Assembly (NCBI RefSeq): GCF_001499965.1
Contig: NZ_LQIT01000041.1
Coordinates: 1-46,568, forward strand
DNA length: 46,568 nt
Direction: 5' to 3'
From: Mycobacterium sp. GA-2829
Lineage (GTDB): Bacteria; Actinomycetota; Actinomycetes; Mycobacteriales; Mycobacteriaceae
Positions within the stretch are counted from its first letter, which is position 1; the number at the start of each line of letters is the position of its first letter. The notes beneath the pieces are model-generated. The model did not search any database. It was not told the DNA's origin and saw only the letters and a program-made list of their open reading frames with translations. Positions 25,662-32,622 of the stretch are shown here, one piece after another. The position numbers and the translations under genes are program-made.

Positions 25662-26858
25662 TCAGACCCTATAAGGTCTGGCCTGTTCTGCGTTCAGGCC
25701 ATCGCTGCTGACCACATTTTGACCACAATCGCGAGTTAAAAGGGCGTTCATCGCGACCCCGATCGCTTCGACGTCCGACCCGTACAGGTGGCCGTAACGG
25801 TCCAACGTGAGAGCCGCGGACTCGTGGCCGAGCATGTTCTGCAGCGACTTGATGTTCGCGCCCGCCTGGATGGCCAGCGAGGCAGCCGTGTGCCGCAGCT
25901 CGTGGATCTTGAAGTCGTACACCACGCCGTCATCAAGACCTGTTCTTGAAGAACTGTCCTGATCGGGTACGGCACGCGGGAACAGTTTCGCGGCGGTGAC
26001 CGCGTCGGCCCACCAGCGCCGACGAACATTGCTGCCCCGCATGTGCCCGCCCGACGAGTCGGGGAACACGAGATCGCCTTGACCTCGGCCTTCAACGTCG
26101 AGGTCAAGCAAGTCCGCGACAAAGGCCGACATGCTCACCGTGCGGGCCTTCCCGCCCTTCGGGGAGCCGATCACGAACTTGTTGTCGACAAGCACCACCG
26201 ATCGCGATATCCGGATCGTCAGCCGGTCCAGGTCGACATCGCGCCACCGAAGCTCCGCAGCCTCACCAAAGCGCAGCCCACACGTGCCCAGTACGTACAC
26301 AAGAGGCCGATAAGCCCCCGCCGCGTCCGCGAGGGCGTGCAGCTGTTCCAGCGTGAGGAAGCGCTGTTCCACGGTCGCCACTGACGGCAACTCCACCCCG
26401 TCCACCGGATTGAGTACCAGACGGTTGTCGGACACCGCCATCGCCAAGATCTGCCGCAGCACCCCCACCACCTTGTGCACCGTCGCCGGGGACCGGGCTG
26501 CGCTTAACTCGGCAACCCACTCGCGGACGAGATGCCGCGAGATGTCCCCGATAGGCACCTGCGCGTGGTCGGCGACGAAGGTATCCAGCACAACCTGGTA
26601 CCGCGCCTTCGTCGACGGCTTGAGATTGTGCTTCGACTGCAGCCACTCGTTGGCGTACTCTCCCAGTTTCACCCGCCCGGCGGCCGGCGCCACATACGCG
26701 CCACGGCGTTTGTCGACCTCGAGCTGGTCCGCCCACGCCTGCGCGTCCCGCTTCGTCGTGAACCCGCGACGTGTCGTCTGCCGATGATCCGGGGTCCGGT
26801 ACCGGACCCGGTACTTGATAGCACCCGCCGTCGTCTCGTACTTCTCAATTGTCGCCAA
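25662..26858 (-). CDS. int: Tyrosine-recombinase integrase
   Basis: The protein catalyses site-specific integration at tRNA-Ala. It has 398 residues. The N-terminal arm-binding domain is about 1-55, a SAM-like core-binding domain is about 65-150, and the catalytic domain follows with R196 (GLRFGEA), a lysine in SPKGGKARTV (K234 or K237), H319-x-x-R322 (HELRH), H345 (LGHES) and Y355 (LDRYGHL). All active-site residues are present, so the enzyme should be functional. The stop is 15 bases from attL, and the last 40 codons contain two direct repeats that look like arm-type sites. It overlaps the repressor gene by 14 bases. Confidence 0.97.
   Translation of the reverse strand: MATIEKYETTAGAIKYRVRYRTPDHRQTTRRGFTTKRDAQAWADQLEVDKRRGAYVAPAAGRVKLGEYANEWLQSKHNLKPSTKARYQVVLDTFVADHAQVPIGDISRHLVREWVAELSAARSPATVHKVVGVLRQILAMAVSDNRLVLNPVDGVELPSVATVEQRFLTLEQLHALADAAGAYRPLVYVLGTCGLRFGEAAELRWRDVDLDRLTIRISRSVVLVDNKFVIGSPKGGKARTVSMSAFVADLLDLDVEGRGQGDLVFPDSSGGHMRGSNVRRRWWADAVTAAKLFPRAVPDQDSSSRTGLDDGVVYDFKIHELRHTAASLAIQAGANIKSLQNMLGHESAALTLDRYGHLYGSDVEAIGVAMNALLTRDCGQNVVSSDGLNAEQARPYRV
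25709..25727 (+). repeat. Arm-type integrase site candidates, left side
   Basis: TGACCACA occurs at 25709-25716 and 25720-25727, 11 bases apart, 62 bases inside attL. The same octamer in the same orientation and phasing recurs near attR. The sites lie within the end of int. Confidence 0.7.
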
Positions 26859-27405
26859 GGGTCTCCGCCATCATTTCCTTCATCCGCCGGTCGGCTTCTG
26901 CTCTCACAGCAGGATCAGGAGAATTCTGGTCTCGCTCGATCTGGTTGAGTTCAAGCAACTGCCGGACCCCCTCCGCGAACTGCGACCAGCGCCAACCAGG
27001 GGCGGCCAGCCGTGTGAACTCAATCAATGCTGCGGCGCGATCCTCTGGCTCCTGTAACGGCCTATCCGCCCGCAACCACTTCCAGAACTCCTCAGCGGAA
27101 ATGGGATCAGACAGTCCTGTCGCCGCAACCAAATCAGTAGGGTCGTCGACGTTATCGGCTAGCAGGCTGATCGGCGAAACCCCCAGGGCGACAGACAAAC
27201 TCACCAAGTCATCGACCGTTACCTTCCTCTCCTCATCCTCAATGCGACGGATGCCGACCGCGCTGATCGGCCACCCAACCGAAGTCAAGCGCTCCGATAC
27301 CTCGGTGTACGTGAGGTTCAGGTAAGTCCGGATCTCTCGCAACCTCGTCGCCACCGTCTCTCCTGTTGGCCCTCGGGCTGCTTCTTTTCCTGCCACGGCG
27401 CTCAT
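26845..27405 (-). CDS. XRE-family regulator, probable repressor of the element
   Basis: This 186-residue protein has an N-terminal HTH_3 domain (about 18-82: TRLREIRTYLNLTYTEVSER, then VGIRRIEDEERKVTVDDLV). About 100 residues of acidic and helical C-terminal region follow, with a repeated tryptophan pattern (EEFWKWLRADR, PGWRWSQFAEGVRQ) that may make a sensor or oligomer domain. It is divergent from the excisionase gene, with a 124-base control region between them. By position it should be the master repressor. In phage satellites this protein is the one relieved by a helper-phage product. Confidence 0.85.
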   Translation of the reverse strand: MSAVAGKEAARGPTGETVATRLREIRTYLNLTYTEVSERLTSVGWPISAVGIRRIEDEERKVTVDDLVSLSVALGVSPISLLADNVDDPTDLVAATGLSDPISAEEFWKWLRADRPLQEPEDRAAALIEFTRLAAPGWRWSQFAEGVRQLLELNQIERDQNSPDPAVRAEADRRMKEMMAETLGDN

Positions 27406-27410
27406 CGTCC

Positions 27411-27518
27411 ACTGTCAAAGAATGGCAGTCAAGTTGCAGTTGTTGACACCGGCCACGGCGTGTGATCTTCTGTAAGGGCACTGCCATCTTTGAACAGTCC
27501 ACCACCATTTCTGAACAG
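27411..27518. promoter_or_regulatory. Control region with inverted operators
   Basis: ACTGTCA-AAGAA-TGGCAGT (27411-27429) and ACTGCCA-TCTTT-GAACAGT (27480-27498) are imperfect dyads that are also inverted copies of each other. A third partial site, CTGAACAG, lies at 27511-27518. A TTGACA at 27443-27448 is a likely rightward -35 box; the -10 box is uncertain (TCTTCT at 27466 has the right spacing but is poor). The arrangement fits a repressor acting on divergent promoters. Confidence 0.6.
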
Positions 27519-27529
27519 ACAGGAAAGAG

Positions 27530-27742
27530 ATGCCTGACCTACTTGCACCGGAAGATCTGCCGCCGCTGGCGACCCCCGCCCAAGTGGCTGCCGTCATGCA
27601 GACCACAGTCGACGCCCTATCCCAAGACAGGTACCGCCGCCGCGGGCTCCCTTGGATCAAGGTGTCAGGCCGAGTCCGGTACGCACGCGCCGACGTTCTG
27701 GCCTACCTGGTCGCCAACCGCATCGGCGGTGACGCCGCCTGA
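27530..27742 (+). CDS. Excisionase-like HTH protein
   Basis: This 70-residue protein is of the HTH_17/AlpA type: LATPAQVAAVMQTTVDALSQ makes the first helices and WIKVSGRVRYARADVLAYL is the wing and last helix typical of small recombination directionality factors. AGGAAAG precedes the ATG. As the first gene of the rightward operon and opposite the repressor, it could be an excisionase, an activator, or both. The stop overlaps the next start (TGATG). Confidence 0.8.
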   Translation: MPDLLAPEDLPPLATPAQVAAVMQTTVDALSQDRYRRRGLPWIKVSGRVRYARADVLAYLVANRIGGDAA

Positions 27743-28335
27743 TGAACACCCCGGAAACGACAACAGCCCCCGTGGACCTCGACGCGCCAACGTCGAGCGG
27801 GAGCTGCTGCACCCAACCCGCAGATGAATACCGATTGGAGAACACCATCATGCCACGACACCCTGACCCCGCGCAGCTGCCGCCCAACACCGTGTGCGAA
27901 GACGGATGGCAAGACGACGAAGGTCGGCCCTACCGGATCTTCTCCGGCCGCGACCGCCGCGTCTCCGGCGTCGAGGGAGTCATTGGGACCAGCGCCGTCC
28001 AATACTCAGACGGAACCATCGAGGCGTCCCAGGACGACGGCCCGCACATCTGGCTGGGCATCGCCGTCAACGAGGCCATTAATTCCTCGCAGGCGCGGCA
28101 GCTAGCAGCTCTTCTCCTCGAAACCGCCGACGAAGTCGACCAGTGGGTCGAAGCGCCATCGTCCGGTGCCTTGCATGAATTCACCTGCATGGCGTGCCGC
28201 GCCGAGGCTGAAGACGTCAGCTGCCCGATCTGCCAGGCCCAGCCTTACCAGCCGTGCGCTGACGCGGATGGCGAACCTCGTAGCGGTGGCTCCCACGCTT
28301 CCCGGCTCACCGCCGCACAGGAGGCCCGCCGATGA
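27742..28335 (+). CDS. Phage zinc-binding-domain protein
   Basis: The 197-residue ORF ends with a cysteine/histidine block (about 148-190: CMACRAEAEDVSCPICQAQP, then PCADADGEPRSGGSHASR). It resembles the phage zinc-binding motif CPxC...PC...G...H..R of actinophage small proteins. The middle (GRPYRIFSGRDRRVSGVEGV, then VQYSDGTIEASQDDGPHIWL) looks like a compact beta domain. The ATG at 27742 overlaps the previous stop. An internal ATG at 27850 has its own GGAG 9-10 bases upstream and may be the real start (161 residues). The function is unknown. Confidence 0.7.
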   Translation: MNTPETTTAPVDLDAPTSSGSCCTQPADEYRLENTIMPRHPDPAQLPPNTVCEDGWQDDEGRPYRIFSGRDRRVSGVEGVIGTSAVQYSDGTIEASQDDGPHIWLGIAVNEAINSSQARQLAALLLETADEVDQWVEAPSSGALHEFTCMACRAEAEDVSCPICQAQPYQPCADADGEPRSGGSHASRLTAAQEARR

Positions 28336-28616
28336 CCGAATCGGTTCTGGCCCAGATGAAGCGGAGGCAGTACATCGCGATCCGGTCAGCGCCACTGAAT
28401 TGCGGTTGCCGGGATCCGCTTGTTTGCCGCTGTGGTCGGCCGGATGAGGTCACTGAGCAGTACGTCGACGGGTACCGAGACGCCGCTCATCATCTGCTCA
28501 GTCAAGGGCTGACGCCGGCCCCGAACATCGCCGCCATGCGCGTCCTGTGGCGACGTGGCGGGGATGAACAGCGCCTCGCCGTCCGACTGTCCGAACTGTG
28601 GGAGGTGGCGGCTTGA
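28332..28616 (+). CDS. Small cysteine-containing phage-type protein
   Basis: The protein has 94 residues with a possible metal site (NCGCRDPLVCRCGRPDE, four cysteines) at about residues 23-39 and a C-terminal helical segment MRVLWRRGGDEQRLAVRL. It overlaps its neighbours at both ends (ATGA at 28332, TTGA at 28613). I do not recognise a function. Confidence 0.7.
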   Translation: MTESVLAQMKRRQYIAIRSAPLNCGCRDPLVCRCGRPDEVTEQYVDGYRDAAHHLLSQGLTPAPNIAAMRVLWRRGGDEQRLAVRLSELWEVAA

Positions 28617-30010
28617 CCGACCCTGAAGTGATCGCACGCGGAAAGGCGGCAGCCCAGCAGTGGGCTGCCGCCCCCGCGGCATCTCACAAACTCCCCACCG
28701 ACCCTGTCCGCAAGCTAATCGTCACCCGTGGCTCCGACGTCAAACTCAAGCCGATGGTGTGGTGGGAACCTGGCCTCATCCTCCGCGCCGCCATCACCCT
28801 CGTCGGTGGCCGCGAAGGCCAAGGGAAGTCCACCATCGTCGCCGGATGGGCCGCACGAGAAACCCTCACCGGTGGCTCAGTTCTCTGGCTCGGCTCTGAG
28901 GAATCCCGCGAACAGGCCCAAGCGCCACGTCTTACCGCGGCGGGCGCGGACATGACCAAGGTGATCTTCCTCGACGTCGAACTCGACAATGTGATCGGCG
29001 CCTTACGGTTCCCCCTCGACCTCGCCGGGATCGAGGACGTCATACGCGAGCACAACGTGACCATGATCGTGCTCGATCCGTGCAAGGGCTACATGCCCGC
29101 CGGGTTCTCCGGGAACGACGACGTGGCCGTCCGCCAATACCTCGAACCGCTGGCGTCGCTTGCCGCCCGCAACGACGTAGTACTACTCGGCATCTGCCAC
29201 TTCGGGAAGCGGGCCGGCGACGACTCGGGCAAGTTGCTGCTCGGCTCCATCGCGTGGTCCCAGGTGGCACGCTCCGTGCTTTCCGTGGCCGTCGACCCCG
29301 ACACCAACCACCGCATCGTCACGGCCACGAAGGGCAACTACGCGGCCACCGAACGCAGCATCGAGTGCGAAATCATCACCGGCGTCATCCACACCGACGA
29401 CGGCCCAACCGAGATCGGCACCGTCCGCTGGATCGGCGACACCACCATCGACGCCAGAGACATCCTCTCCGGCGGCGACGGTGACGACGCCCGCGACATC
29501 GACGCCTGGCTGAGAGACTTCCTAGCTACCGGATCCAAGAAGGCCAACGACGTCTACTCTGCGGCCGACGCAGCCGGATACAGCAAGGATCAGGCCAAGC
29601 GGGCGAAGAAGCGCCTCGGCATCAAGGCCGAGCGTCCCTCCGGTGACGGCCCGTGGTTCTGGTCCATGCCAACCCCTCCAAGCCAAGGGAGCACCGACCA
29701 AGGGAGCACCCCTGTCGTGCACACAGCTGCTCCCTTGCTCCCTTGCACGTCAGGAGGGGTGCAGGAAGGCGAAATCAGACCAAGGGAGCAGGGTGCAGGA
29801 GAGTGCTCCCTTGGTGCTCCCAGCGCTGTGGAGTCTCCACTGTTGACACCTCCGACACCGCTCGATGCACGTCGGCAAGAACTGAGTGGCCGCCGAACGA
29901 TCCGCGTCAAAGGCCAAGAAGTCCCTCGCTGCTACATCTGCGGCAAGGCTGTCGTCGGCGGACAGGGCGACGCACACCTGAGCTGCGTCAGCAAACAGGA
30001 GACAGCATGA
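28613..30010 (+). CDS. RepA-like AAA ATPase (probable replicative helicase/initiator)
   Basis: The protein has 465 residues. The RecA-like core (about 45-270) carries Walker A GGREGQGKST and Walker B TMIVLDPCKGY, with the AAA_25/RepA features WLGSEESREQ and ICHFGKR. A winged-helix-like segment (about 295-345: KANDVYSAADAAGYSKDQAK) follows, then a low-complexity stretch, then a C-terminal zinc-knuckle-like CYICGKAVVGGQGDAHLSC. TTG 28613 is chosen because GGAGGTG lies about 6 bases upstream and the codon overlaps the previous stop as TTGA; a GTG at 28598 is less likely. It has no primase domain. The low-complexity stretch is encoded by a cluster of 10-bp repeats that may be its binding sites. 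Confidence 0.82.
   Translation: MTDPEVIARGKAAAQQWAAAPAASHKLPTDPVRKLIVTRGSDVKLKPMVWWEPGLILRAAITLVGGREGQGKSTIVAGWAARETLTGGSVLWLGSEESREQAQAPRLTAAGADMTKVIFLDVELDNVIGALRFPLDLAGIEDVIREHNVTMIVLDPCKGYMPAGFSGNDDVAVRQYLEPLASLAARNDVVLLGICHFGKRAGDDSGKLLLGSIAWSQVARSVLSVAVDPDTNHRIVTATKGNYAATERSIECEIITGVIHTDDGPTEIGTVRWIGDTTIDARDILSGGDGDDARDIDAWLRDFLATGSKKANDVYSAADAAGYSKDQAKRAKKRLGIKAERPSGDGPWFWSMPTPPSQGSTDQGSTPVVHTAAPLLPCTSGGVQEGEIRPREQGAGECSLGAPSAVESPLLTPPTPLDARRQELSGRRTIRVKGQEVPRCYICGKAVVGGQGDAHLSCVSKQETA
29683..29821. repeat. Iteron-like cluster, CAAGGGAGCA
   Basis: Direct copies of CAAGGGAGCA lie at 29684-29693, 29699-29708 and 29781-29790. Inverted copies (TGCTCCCTTG) lie at 29728-29737, 29736-29745 and 29804-29813, with a partial inverted copy at 29815-29821. 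All are exact over 10 bases except the last. The two copies at 29683 and 29698 extend to a 13-bp match (CCAAGGGAGCACC). The cluster is inside the repA-like gene and may be a replication origin or operator. Confidence 0.75.
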
Positions 30011-30294
30011 CCGCCCGCCGCGTGATCTTCCCTGGCGACGACTACTGGCTGCCCGCCGACCAGCAACCGGCGTCCCGCAGGCGCGCCAACAAGTCCCGGC
30101 CCTGCCGAACCTGCCGCACTACCACCCGCAGCATCACCGGCTACTGCACCACCTGCCGACCAGCAGACGCCATCCCCACCATCCACCGAGACGGCAACAC
30201 CATCTCCTTCGCCGGCCTCAACCTCACCCCAGCCCAAGCCATCGCCCTCGCCGACGCCCTCGTCGACGCAGTGGAGAAAGGACCAACCCCATGA
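30007..30294 (+). CDS. Small zinc-ribbon-like protein
   Basis: The protein has 95 residues. A four-cysteine module (CRTCRTTTRSITGYCTTC, about 37-54) is followed by a short conserved-looking domain FAGLNLTPAQAIALADALVD. It overlaps both neighbours by ATGA. I do not recognise a specific function; small zinc-ribbon proteins are common in actinophage early operons. Confidence 0.7.
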   Translation: MTARRVIFPGDDYWLPADQQPASRRRANKSRPCRTCRTTTRSITGYCTTCRPADAIPTIHRDGNTISFAGLNLTPAQAIALADALVDAVEKGPTP

Positions 30295-30563
30295 GCAAGC
30301 CCGAGTACGTCAACCTCGCCGACACCCTGCCCCCCGACACCATCGTCGAACCCGCCGACCTCGTCGGCCTCAGCCTCAGCATCACCACCGAAGGACACCT
30401 CGTCGGCTCACTCCTCGTCGCCACCAAAGACGGCTGGCACCGCTACTTCCTCGGCCGCGACAACTGGACCGACCTACTCGAGCAAGCCGCCGAGTTCTCC
30501 GAAATCTGCAACGACCCCGCCAAGCTCTCCGCCGCCATCACGCAACTGAAGGACGGCCAGTGA
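30291..30563 (+). CDS. Small hypothetical protein of the element
   Basis: This 90-residue acidic protein has the pattern LSLSITTEGHLVGSLLVATK, then WHRYFLGRDNWTDLLEQAAEF, suggesting a beta hairpin followed by helices. No motif is recognised. It is coupled to the genes on both sides (ATGA at 30291, GTGA at 30560). Confidence 0.65.
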   Translation: MSKPEYVNLADTLPPDTIVEPADLVGLSLSITTEGHLVGSLLVATKDGWHRYFLGRDNWTDLLEQAAEFSEICNDPAKLSAAITQLKDGQ

Positions 30564-31159
30564 AGCCCTGCCTCGACTGCGGCGAACCCACCGACCAGAC
30601 ACGGTGCGCCGACCACCAACTCAAGGACACCCGCGACCGACGCCAACGCGGATACGACTGGACATGGGACCAGCTCTCCCGACGAGCACGACGACTCCAG
30701 AAGTTCTGCACCGACTGCGGCACCACCGACAACCTCCAGTGCGACCACCTGCCATCAGCATGGGCACGCAAGGCCCAAGGCAAACCCATCCGCCTGCGCG
30801 ACGTCGACGTCGTCTGCGGCCCCTGCAACATCCGGCGCGGATCCGCACGCCCCGGCAGCCACCGAGCCACCCAGGGGGATCACCCTCAACCCGCAGGTCC
30901 AAGCACCGATGGCAAGGCGCAGAGGGCGTTACACACCCAGTTACACGCGAGTGAGGCCGTCCTCGGGGGCGTCGTTGTCGGTGATGCGGACCCAGAATCC
31001 GGGGCCGAAGGCGGTCTTCTCCTTGCCCTTCGTGAGGATCAGCGCGCCACTCGGGTCGAAGGTGTACTTCCAGCCGGTGAAGTTCTCCTCGATGTGCTTG
31101 GGATCGTCGGGGATGGGATTGATGTAGGTGACCCTGATCATGAAGCGAGTATGCCGTGA
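30560..31159 (+). CDS. HNH endonuclease with doubtful C-terminal half
   Basis: Residues 1-100 form a phage HNH nuclease: CLDCGEPTDQTRC, then CTDCGTTDNLQCDHLPSAW and the final CGPCNIRRGSARPG. HNH proteins beside terminase help packaging in HK97-type phages and capsid-forming satellites. The GTG start overlaps the previous stop. The frame then continues to 31159, where TGA overlaps the terminase GTG. Codons after about 30930 lose the strong G/C third-position bias of the element, while the opposite strand there has it. The true product may therefore be about 110-120 residues of conserved protein with an unselected tail, or the 3' end may be rearranged. Confidence 0.75.
   Translation: MKPCLDCGEPTDQTRCADHQLKDTRDRRQRGYDWTWDQLSRRARRLQKFCTDCGTTDNLQCDHLPSAWARKAQGKPIRLRDVDVVCGPCNIRRGSARPGSHRATQGDHPQPAGPSTDGKAQRALHTQLHASEAVLGGVVVGDADPESGAEGGLLLALREDQRATRVEGVLPAGEVLLDVLGIVGDGIDVGDPDHEASMP
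30941..31141 (-). CDS. Antisense 66-aa protein inside the HNH-terminase junction
   Basis: The minus-strand ORF encodes a 66-residue protein beginning MIRVTYINPIPDDPKHIEEN and containing GWKYTFDPSGALILTKGKEK. Nearly every codon ends in G or C, as in genuine genes of this genome, while the overlapping plus frame does not. No ribosome-binding site is seen, but CATACT lies 6 bases before the ATG, the spacing expected for a leaderless mycobacterial transcript. It would be expressed against the morphogenesis operon. The function is unknown. Confidence 0.6.
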   Translation of the reverse strand: MIRVTYINPIPDDPKHIEENFTGWKYTFDPSGALILTKGKEKTAFGPGFWVRITDNDAPEDGLTRV

Positions 31160-32622
31160 AGGCCGGCCCGAAAGCGGCGGTTGACGATTCCCCGCTGCCC
31201 TTCCGACCTCGGTCGGAGGTGGAGTCAGAGCGGTTTGTGGCGTTCGCGGACAAGTTCTTGCGGGTGCCGAAGGGCACGAACTCGCGGGGAAAGCTGAACC
31301 TCCGCAAGTGGCAGGTGGAGATCGCTGAAGACGTCCTCGACTCCGGTGCTCGCACTGTGGGATTGATGCTGCCGAGGGGTTCAGGCAAGACCACCTTGAA
31401 CGCAGCTATCGGCCTGTACGTGTTCTTCTGCTGGGGAGACGGCGCGAATGTGGTGGTGTTCGCCGTCGATGAGCGCCAGGCGAATCTGGCGTTCTCGGCG
31501 GCCCGCCGCATGGTCGAGCTGTCACCGGAACTGGCCGAGCGGTGCCAGGTGTTCAAGGACCGCTTGGTCATCCCGTCCACGGACTCGTCGTTCGCGGTGT
31601 ACCCGGCGTCACCGGCTGGCGCCGAGGGGCTGGACTACGTGCTCGCCATCGTCGACGAGGCCGGTGTGGTCAACCGAGATCTGTTCGAGGTGGTGCAGCT
31701 CGCCCAGGGCAAGCGGGAACGCTCGGTACTGGTCGCTATCGGAACCCCCGGCCCGCGGCTGGACGACCAGGTGCTCCTGGATCTGCGGTCCTACGCCGCG
31801 GACAACCCGGACGACAAGTCGCTGGTGTTCCGGGAGTTCTCGGCCGCCGGTTTCGAGGACCACCCACCCGATTGTCAGCACTGCTGGGAGCTTGCCAATC
31901 CCGCACTGGACGACTTCCTGCACCGCGACGCCCTGTATGCATTGTTGCCGCCGAAGACGCGGGAAGCGACGTTCCGGCGAGCCCGGTTGTGTCAGTTGCC
32001 GATCGACACGGACAACGCGTTCCTTCCGCCAGGGGTGTGGGAGTCCCTGTCGACGGGGAAGGACGTGCCGCACGGCCTGGACGTGGTCCTGGCTCTGGAC
32101 GGCTCCTACAACGGCGATACCACAGCGCTATTGGTCGGGACGGTCTCTGCGCAACCACATTTCGATGTGGTGCGGGTGTGGGACCCGAAGGGCGACCCCG
32201 ACTACCGGGTGCCGGTCGCCGAGGTCGAGGAAGTTATTCGGCAGTCGGCAAAAAAGTGGCGGGTACAGGAGATCGTGGCGGACCCGTTCCGTTTCACCCG
32301 CACCCTGCAGGCGTTGGAGTCCGAGCGTCTACCGGTGGTCGAATTCCCTCACTCGCCGTCCCGGCTGACCGCGGCCACCACAGATCTGTACAAGGCGTGC
32401 GTGAACGGCGACCTGACCCACTCAGGAAACTCCACGCTGGCCGCCCACGTCGCCGCCGCGGTGATCCGGGAAGACCCCCGGGGCATGCGACTGGACAAAG
32501 CGTCCCGTTCCCGGAACGCCCGCAAAATCGACTGCGCCGCTTGCCTTGTCATGGCGCACTCACGCGCCACCTGGCGCGCTACCCATAAGAAACGAAAGAA
32601 AGCGGTGAGCTTCGCAGCATGA
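31156..32622 (+). CDS. Terminase large subunit
   Basis: The terminase pumps DNA into proheads and cuts it. The protein has 488 residues. The ATPase domain shows Walker A LPRGSGKTT near residue 73 and Walker B VLAIVDEAG near 162. The RNase H-like nuclease domain starts with the metal-binding aspartate in VLALDGSYNGDTTAL and ends near KIDCAACLVMAHSRA. The length and both domains look intact. No separate small-terminase gene is recognised upstream; the HNH gene occupies that place. Confidence 0.92.
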   Translation: MKAGPKAAVDDSPLPFRPRSEVESERFVAFADKFLRVPKGTNSRGKLNLRKWQVEIAEDVLDSGARTVGLMLPRGSGKTTLNAAIGLYVFFCWGDGANVVVFAVDERQANLAFSAARRMVELSPELAERCQVFKDRLVIPSTDSSFAVYPASPAGAEGLDYVLAIVDEAGVVNRDLFEVVQLAQGKRERSVLVAIGTPGPRLDDQVLLDLRSYAADNPDDKSLVFREFSAAGFEDHPPDCQHCWELANPALDDFLHRDALYALLPPKTREATFRRARLCQLPIDTDNAFLPPGVWESLSTGKDVPHGLDVVLALDGSYNGDTTALLVGTVSAQPHFDVVRVWDPKGDPDYRVPVAEVEEVIRQSAKKWRVQEIVADPFRFTRTLQALESERLPVVEFPHSPSRLTAATTDLYKACVNGDLTHSGNSTLAAHVAAAVIREDPRGMRLDKASRSRNARKIDCAACLVMAHSRATWRATHKKRKKAVSFAA

